In this document: positions 4,999 to 9,164 of the stretch, piece after piece
How the letters are laid out: the number at the start of each line of letters is the position of its first letter
Position numbering within the stretch: the stretch's first letter is position 1
Assembly (NCBI GenBank): GCA_030039135.1
Contig: JASHQN010000011.1
Span: 1-9,164, forward strand
DNA from: Thermoplasmata archaeon
GTDB lineage: Archaea > Thermoplasmatota > Thermoplasmata > Lutacidiplasmatales > UBA184
Length of the DNA stretch: 9,164 nucleotides
Direction of reading: 5' to 3'
The notes under the pieces: generated by a model
Told to the model about the DNA's origin: nothing
The model's input: only the letters and a program-made list of their open reading frames with translations
The model's database searches: none
Program-made: the position numbers and the translations under genes

Positions 4999-6762
4999 GT
5001 GGTCCAAGGCGTCATCTCGCGCGTCTCGGGTCCGGTCGTCATCGCCGAAGGCCTCGAGGACGCGAAGATGTACGACGTCGTCCGCGTCGGCACGCTCGGC
5101 CTCGTGGGCGAGATCATCCGCCTCGTCGGGAGCACGGCGACCGTCCAGGTCTACGAGGACACGACCGGCATCCGACCGGGCGACCCCGTCGAGAGCACGG
5201 GCCAGGCCCTGAGCGTCGAGCTCGGACCCGGCCTACTGAAGTCGATCTACGACGGGGTGCAGCGACCCCTCGACGTGATCCAGAAGAGCGTCGGCGACTT
5301 CATCACCCGCGGGACGGTCGCGCTGCCTCTCAACGAGACGGCGAAGTGGGAGTTCGCTCCGACCGCGACCGTCGGTGCTGAGGTTGCGCCCGGCACGATC
5401 CTCGGAACGGTTCAGGAAACCCCGCTCATCCTGCACAAGATCCTCGTACCGCCCGGCCTGAGAGGAACGCTCACCGAGCTCCGGGGCGGGAGCTTCACGA
5501 TCCGCGAACCGATCGGCTCGCTCACCACGGCGGCCGGTCCGGTGCCCCTCTACCTGTCGCAGAAATGGGTCGTCCGGGTGCCGAGGCCCGTCGCTCAGAA
5601 GCTCGCCCCCGGCATCCCCCTCGTGACGGGCCAGCGAGTGATCGATAGTTTCTTCCCGGTGGCCAAGGGGGGAACGGCGTGCATTCCGGGACCCTTCGGG
5701 AGCGGGAAGACGGTAATGCAGCAGCAGTTCTCGAAGTGGGCCGACTCCGACATCGTCGTGTACGTCGGCTGCGGGGAGCGCGGGAACGAGATGACCGAGG
5801 TGCTCGCCACGTTCCCGAGCCTGCAGGATCCGAAGTCCGGCCGCCCGCTCATGGAGCGCACGATCCTCATCGCCAACACCTCGAACATGCCGGTCGCCGC
5901 TCGCGAGGCGAGCGTCTACACCGGGATCACGATCGCGGAGTACTACCGGGACATGGGCTACGACGTCGCGCTGATGGCCGACTCGACGAGCCGATGGGCC
6001 GAGGCGATGCGGGAGATCTCAGGCCGCCTCGAAGAGATGCCGGGCGAGGAAGGCTACCCGGCCTATCTCGGCCGACGCATCGCAGAGTTCTACGAGCGGT
6101 CCGGCCGCGTCGTCACGCTCTCGCCGGACGGCCGCAATGGGTCCGTCACGGTCGTCGGCGCCGTTTCTCCCCCGGGAGGTGACACGTCTGAGCCGGTGAG
6201 CCAGAACACCCTCCGCGCGACGCGCGTTTTCTGGGCGCTCGACGCGTCGCTCGCCTCGCGCCGCCACTTCCCGTCGATCAACTGGCTGCAGAGCTATTCC
6301 TTGTACGTCAACGATCTCGAACCGTGGTACCGGGATCATCTCGCTAAGGAATTCGTTCCCTTGCGCCGCCAGGCCCTCGAGGTCCTCCAGAAGGAGGCTG
6401 AGCTCCAGGAGATCGTCCAGCTCGTCGGGGTCGACGCTCTCCCGGAGCGGGAGAAGGCGACGCTCGACGTCGCGCGGATGATCCGCGAGGACTACCTCCA
6501 GCAGAGCGCGTACGACGAGGTCGACACCTACACGTCGATCGGCAAACAGTACCGGATGCTGCGGACGATCCTCGCGTTCGGCGATCGCGAGCAGGAGGCG
6601 GTCGCGCGAGGCGCGACCGTCGCACAGCTCCAGGGGCTTCCCGTCCGCACCAAGCTCTCCCGGATGAAGTGGATCCCCGAAGCGGAGGCGAAGACCCAGT
6701 TCGATTCGCTCGAGCTCGAGATGACCCAGGCGGTCGCCGCGGTCGCGGCGGGAGCGTCGTAA
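4999..6762 (+). CDS. atpA: A-type ATP synthase catalytic subunit A
   Basis: This 587-residue protein is the catalytic subunit of the A1 head, which makes ATP from ADP and phosphate using rotation driven by the ion gradient. The order is an N-terminal beta-barrel (about 1-70), the extra bulge domain that marks A-type A subunits (about 115-190), the nucleotide-binding domain, and a C-terminal helical domain. The P-loop GPFGSGKT is at 231-238 with Lys237 and Thr238; its Phe233 is characteristic of the archaeal A subunit. The catalytic Glu260 lies in GCGERGNE, and the Walker B Asp328 in LMADSTSRW. SPPGGDTSEPV follows as expected. Length is normal and there is no intein. The GTG at 4999 has a strong Shine-Dalgarno. 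The final A of its TAA stop is also the first base of the atpB ATG, so the two proteins are probably made in coupled, near-equal amounts. Confidence 0.98.
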   Translation: MVQGVISRVSGPVVIAEGLEDAKMYDVVRVGTLGLVGEIIRLVGSTATVQVYEDTTGIRPGDPVESTGQALSVELGPGLLKSIYDGVQRPLDVIQKSVGDFITRGTVALPLNETAKWEFAPTATVGAEVAPGTILGTVQETPLILHKILVPPGLRGTLTELRGGSFTIREPIGSLTTAAGPVPLYLSQKWVVRVPRPVAQKLAPGIPLVTGQRVIDSFFPVAKGGTACIPGPFGSGKTVMQQQFSKWADSDIVVYVGCGERGNEMTEVLATFPSLQDPKSGRPLMERTILIANTSNMPVAAREASVYTGITIAEYYRDMGYDVALMADSTSRWAEAMREISGRLEEMPGEEGYPAYLGRRIAEFYERSGRVVTLSPDGRNGSVTVVGAVSPPGGDTSEPVSQNTLRATRVFWALDASLASRRHFPSINWLQSYSLYVNDLEPWYRDHLAKEFVPLRRQALEVLQKEAELQEIVQLVGVDALPEREKATLDVARMIREDYLQQSAYDEVDTYTSIGKQYRMLRTILAFGDREQEAVARGATVAQLQGLPVRTKLSRMKWIPEAEAKTQFDSLELEMTQAVAAVAAGAS

Positions 6763-8192
6763 TGGCCACGAAAGGCTCGGGGACGACCCGCGCCCTTCCC
6801 GAGGTGCCCGTCGACTATCGCACGATCGACCGGGTCTCGGGCCCGCTCCTCTTCGTCCGCGACGTCGCGAACGCCGCCTACGGCGAGATCGTCGAGATCG
6901 CGCTCCCGAGCGGGGAGCGACGGCAGGGCCAGGTCCTCGACTCGCGCAAAGGGCTCGCGATCGTCCAGGTCTTCGGGCCGACGATGGGCATCAACGTCGA
7001 GCAGACGAGCGTGAAGTTCCTCGGCGAGGTCGCGACCCTCGCCGTCTCCGACGAGCTCCTGGGCCGGGTCTTCAACGGGCTCGGAGAGCCGCGGGACGGG
7101 GGGCCGAAGATCGTGAGCGAGAACCGGCTCGAGATCGTCGGCAATGCCATGAACCCGTACTCGCGCCAGGAACCGAGCGAGTTCATCCAGACGGGGATCT
7201 CGACGATCGACGTCAACAACACGCTCGTCCGGGGCCAGAAGCTCCCGCTGTTCTCCGCTGCGGGGCTTCCCCACAACCAGATCGCGGCCCAGCTCGTCCG
7301 CCAGGCGAAGCTGCGCGACTCGACCGAAGGATTCGCGGTCGTCTTCGCGGCGATGGGGATCACGAGCGAGGAAGCGAACTTCTTCCTCAGAGAGTTCGAG
7401 TCGACCGGTGCGCTCGAACGGGCCGTCGTCTTCTTGAACCTTTCCTCCGACCCGTCGATGGAGCGGGTCGTCACGCCCCGGATGGCGCTCACCGCCGCCG
7501 AGTTCCTCGCCTACGAGCGCGACCTCCACGTGCTCGTCATCCTCACCGACATGACGAGCTACTGTGAGGCGCTCCGCGAGATCTCCGCCGCCCGCGACGA
7601 GGTTCCCGGTCGCCGCGGCTACCCCGGTTACCTCTACACCGACCTCGCGACCCTTTACGAGCGGGCCGGGAAGATCCACGGACGCAAGGGCTCGATCACC
7701 CAGATCCCGATCCTGACGATGCCGTCGGACGACGTCACCCACCCGATCCCCGACCTGACGGGGTACATCACCGAGGGCCAGGTCTTCGTCAGCCGCGAGC
7801 TCCACCGTAAGGGCGTCTACCCGCCCATCGAGATCTCGGGCTCCCTCTCGCGCCTGATGGGTCTCGGGATCGGCAAGGGGCACACCCGCGAGGACCACCG
7901 CGGGGTCTCCGACCAGCTGTTCGCCGCCTACGCTACGGGCAAGGACCAGCGCGCCCTCTCGGCGATCGTCGGCGAGGAAGCCCTGAGCGCGACCGACCGA
8001 CTTTACCTCAAGTTCGCCGACCGGTTCGAGAAGGAGTTCGTCACCCAGCGACCGGACGAGGACCGACCGATCGACAAGAGCCTGACGCTCGCCTGGAACC
8101 TCATCTCCGACTTTCCCGACTCCGAGCTGAAGCGAATCCGGCCGGAGTTCATCGAGAAGTACCGCGCCCACCCGCCGGCTTCGGGAAGCTAG
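6762..8192 (+). CDS. atpB: A-type ATP synthase regulatory subunit B
   Basis: This 476-residue protein alternates with subunit A in the A3B3 head and carries the non-catalytic nucleotide site. At the place of a P-loop it has SAAGLPHNQ (165-173), the family form that lacks GKT; most relatives read SGSGLPHN, so Ala166-Ala167 is a small variation. Other landmarks are ITQIPILTMPSDDVTHPIPD, GYITEGQ, and SLSRLMGLGIGKGHTREDH with the probable arginine finger Arg364, which reaches into the catalytic site of A. I start it at the ATG in the TAATG overlap with atpA, because the upstream in-frame extension to 6669 is only the coding sequence of atpA read in another frame and has no family similarity. The stop is 15 nt before atpD. 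Confidence 0.98.
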   Translation: MATKGSGTTRALPEVPVDYRTIDRVSGPLLFVRDVANAAYGEIVEIALPSGERRQGQVLDSRKGLAIVQVFGPTMGINVEQTSVKFLGEVATLAVSDELLGRVFNGLGEPRDGGPKIVSENRLEIVGNAMNPYSRQEPSEFIQTGISTIDVNNTLVRGQKLPLFSAAGLPHNQIAAQLVRQAKLRDSTEGFAVVFAAMGITSEEANFFLREFESTGALERAVVFLNLSSDPSMERVVTPRMALTAAEFLAYERDLHVLVILTDMTSYCEALREISAARDEVPGRRGYPGYLYTDLATLYERAGKIHGRKGSITQIPILTMPSDDVTHPIPDLTGYITEGQVFVSRELHRKGVYPPIEISGSLSRLMGLGIGKGHTREDHRGVSDQLFAAYATGKDQRALSAIVGEEALSATDRLYLKFADRFEKEFVTQRPDEDRPIDKSLTLAWNLISDFPDSELKRIRPEFIEKYRAHPPASGS

Positions 8193-8207
8193 GCGGCGGA
8201 GAGGGCC

Positions 8208-8852
8208 ATGCCGCTCGAGATCGTTCGGCCGACCCGACTCGAGCTCATCCGGACCCGCCGCCGGATCGCCGTCGCGCAGCGCGGACTGAACCTCTTGAAG
8301 CTCAAGCGCTCGGCCCTGATCGTCGAGTTCTTCGCCCTCTCCCGAGAGGCCCTCCGCCTTCGGGGCGACCTCCAGGAGCGGATCGCCCGCGGCTACGAGT
8401 CGATCCGGTTGGCGGAGATGATGGAAGGACCGACGCGGCTCGAGAGCATCTCGATGCTGCTCCCCGACATACTCCCCATCCGCGTTCGGACGAAGAACGT
8501 CATGGGCGTCCGCACCCCCCGCGTCGACCGCGGGACGTACCGCGCGGTCGCCGCGCCCGAGCTGCTCGACCTCCCGACGTCCGTCGATGAGTCGATCCGC
8601 CACTTCCAGGGGATCTACTCGGTCGTTCTCGACATCGCCGAGAAGGAGAACGCGCTCCGCCGGCTCCTGAAGGAAATCGAGAAGACGAAGCGCCGGGCGA
8701 GCGCGATCGAGAACGTGCTCATCCCGCGCCTCCAGGCGACGGTGCGCTACATCAAGTTCCGGTTCGACGAGATGGAGCGGGACTCCTTTAGCATGCTGAA
8801 GACCGTGAAGCGAAAGATCCAACAGGAGGGTGAAGGTGCCGCCATCGCCTGA
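8208..8852 (+). CDS. atpD: A-type ATP synthase central-stalk subunit D
   Basis: This 214-residue protein is the coiled-coil rotor shaft that turns inside the A3B3 head. Its N-terminal segment RPTRLELIRTRRRIAVAQRG and the following LLKLKRSALIVEF (residues about 7-44) form the first long helix. The C-terminal helix (about 135-205) contains KRRASAIENVLIPRLQATVRYIK, the best conserved part of the family. The middle, about 75-125, is the variable globular end that contacts F and C. Length is normal. The ATG at 8208 follows GGAGAGG (8198-8204). Its 3' end overlaps the start of the next small gene by 17 nt and carries that gene's Shine-Dalgarno. Confidence 0.97.
   Translation: MPLEIVRPTRLELIRTRRRIAVAQRGLNLLKLKRSALIVEFFALSREALRLRGDLQERIARGYESIRLAEMMEGPTRLESISMLLPDILPIRVRTKNVMGVRTPRVDRGTYRAVAAPELLDLPTSVDESIRHFQGIYSVVLDIAEKENALRRLLKEIEKTKRRASAIENVLIPRLQATVRYIKFRFDEMERDSFSMLKTVKRKIQQEGEGAAIA
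8824..8833 (+). promoter_or_regulatory. Shine-Dalgarno of the 41-residue membrane microprotein
   Basis: AGGAGGGTGA lies inside the end of atpD and a few bases before the GTG at 8836. It closely matches the anti-Shine-Dalgarno of 16S rRNA and supports real translation of the very short reading frame. Confidence 0.65.
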
Positions 8853-8961
8853 TGCCGTGCGGCGGTTCACCGCCGTCTGGACCCTCTCGTTCGCGCTCAA
8901 ACTGGTCGCGGTCGCCGTCTTCGCTTACCTCGTGCTCCGGATCGTGGGAGGGCTCTCGTGA
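8836..8961 (+). CDS. Single-helix membrane microprotein inside the ATP synthase operon
   Basis: This 41-residue reading frame sits between atpD and atpH. After a short polar start (PPSPDAVRRF) it has one hydrophobic segment, about residues 14-38 (WTLSFALKLVAVAVFAYLVL), long enough to cross a membrane once, then a short Gly-rich end. The two arginines before the helix suggest the N-terminus faces the cytoplasm. The evidence for a real gene is the strong Shine-Dalgarno, the tight packing (17-nt overlap with atpD; its TGA overlaps the atpH GTG as GTGA), and membrane-protein composition. It does not resemble proteolipid subunit K/c, which has two helices and an ion-binding carboxylate, and no acidic residue lies in this helix. 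I do not recognise a family. It might assist assembly or anchor the synthase; this is conjecture. Confidence 0.72.
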   Translation: MPPSPDAVRRFTAVWTLSFALKLVAVAVFAYLVLRIVGGLS

Positions 8962-9164
8962 GCGCTTCCTCGACCGAAGCGGGCGGGGCGGACGTCGGCT
9001 CGATCGAGGCGCTGAAGCGCATCAAGGCGGCCGAGGCCGAGTGGGACGCGAAGGTCGCCCGAGCGCGTGAAGAAGCCGAAGGAGCGATTCGGCGGCTCTC
9101 CGAGGAGGGCGACGCCGCCGTGAAAACGGCCCACGCCGAGGCGGATGCGGCGCGGACGCTCGCA
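8958..9164 (+). CDS. atpH: A-type ATP synthase peripheral-stalk subunit H, N-terminal part
   Basis: The 69 visible residues begin with a short disordered stretch and continue, from about residue 14, as an uninterrupted Ala/Glu/Arg-rich helix (IEALKRIKAAEAEWDAKVA, then AREEAEGAIRRL). This is the look of subunit H, also called AhaH or the G-like subunit. H pairs with E in a right-handed coiled coil, forming the peripheral stalks that keep the head from turning. The GTG at 8958 overlaps the TGA of the microprotein gene and follows GGGAGGG (8946-8952) at proper spacing. The gene runs off the window; the family is about 100 residues, so roughly a third is missing. Subunit E is also a helical stalk protein, but the ALKRIKxAEAEWD pattern favours H. 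In most archaeal operons H comes first, so finding it after D shows a rotated order. Confidence 0.82.
   Translation, partial: MSASSTEAGGADVGSIEALKRIKAAEAEWDAKVARAREEAEGAIRRLSEEGDAAVKTAHAEADAARTLA

Noticed and set aside
5650..5720. Intein in the P-loop region of atpA
   Set aside because: Some archaeal A subunits carry inteins near the P-loop, but here GPFGSGKT is continuous and the protein has normal length.
6669..6761. N-terminal extension of AtpB upstream of 6762
   Set aside because: The extra 31 residues are atpA coding sequence read in another frame; the ATG in the TAATG overlap gives the normal AtpB N-terminus.
6528..8900. Minus-strand open frame of 790 codons
   Set aside because: It lies opposite atpA, atpB and atpD, all firmly identified. 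Its product is a charged low-complexity sequence produced by third-position GC bias.
8836..8961. Microprotein as ATP synthase proteolipid subunit K/c
   Set aside because: It has one hydrophobic segment rather than a two-helix hairpin, no acidic ion-binding residue in the membrane, and no Gly/Ala-rich proteolipid pattern.
1..9164. tRNA or rRNA genes, CRISPR array, insertion sequence, attachment site, replication origin
   Set aside because: No cloverleaf, no regularly spaced repeats, no transposase or integrase motifs, and no AT-rich origin-like region were found by eye on either strand.

Overview
This GC-rich window is archaeal. The signs are an A/V-type ATP synthase operon, a family-B DNA polymerase of the PolB2 type, a DUF72 protein, TATA-like boxes placed about 25-35 nt ahead of start codons (several genes look leaderless or nearly so), an oligo-T terminator, and frequent GTG starts. 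Internal operon genes also carry strong Shine-Dalgarno sites. Peripheral-stalk subunit H and the overall style suggest a euryarchaeal-type lineage. A high-GC member of Thermoplasmatota is my best guess, but the window contains no marker that proves it.

Left part, minus strand (1-3446): a three-gene cassette is transcribed toward position 1. Its order is a RecA/RadA-like protein without a recognisable Walker A motif (2584-1700), an 84-residue helical protein of unknown function (1748-1494), and a PolB2-type DNA polymerase running off the window edge (1491-1, first 497 residues). The genes overlap or nearly touch, so they are probably translationally coupled. Upstream on the same strand is a DUF72/YecE TIM-barrel protein (3446-2679).

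Middle, plus strand (3581-4559): a secreted, membrane-anchored blue copper protein with a full plastocyanin-type ligand set, then a small 2[4Fe-4S] ferredoxin. Both are single-electron carriers, one outside and one inside the cell, and each has its own probable promoter. The copper protein hints at respiratory electron transfer, which would energise the membrane used by the ATP synthase downstream.

Right part, plus strand (4651-9164): an A-type ATP synthase operon in the order F-A-B-D-(41-residue membrane microprotein)-H. It starts from a TATA box placed for a leaderless GTG start. Compared with the common archaeal order H-I-K-E-C-F-A-B-D, this is a rotation in which the soluble head and central stalk come first and the peripheral stalk follows. 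The rest of the operon lies beyond the window.

The most interesting items are the PolB2 cassette, which resembles in layout the bacterial ImuA-ImuB-DnaE2 mutasome (a RecA-like accessory plus an unusual polymerase), and the undescribed one-helix microprotein inside the ATP synthase operon.
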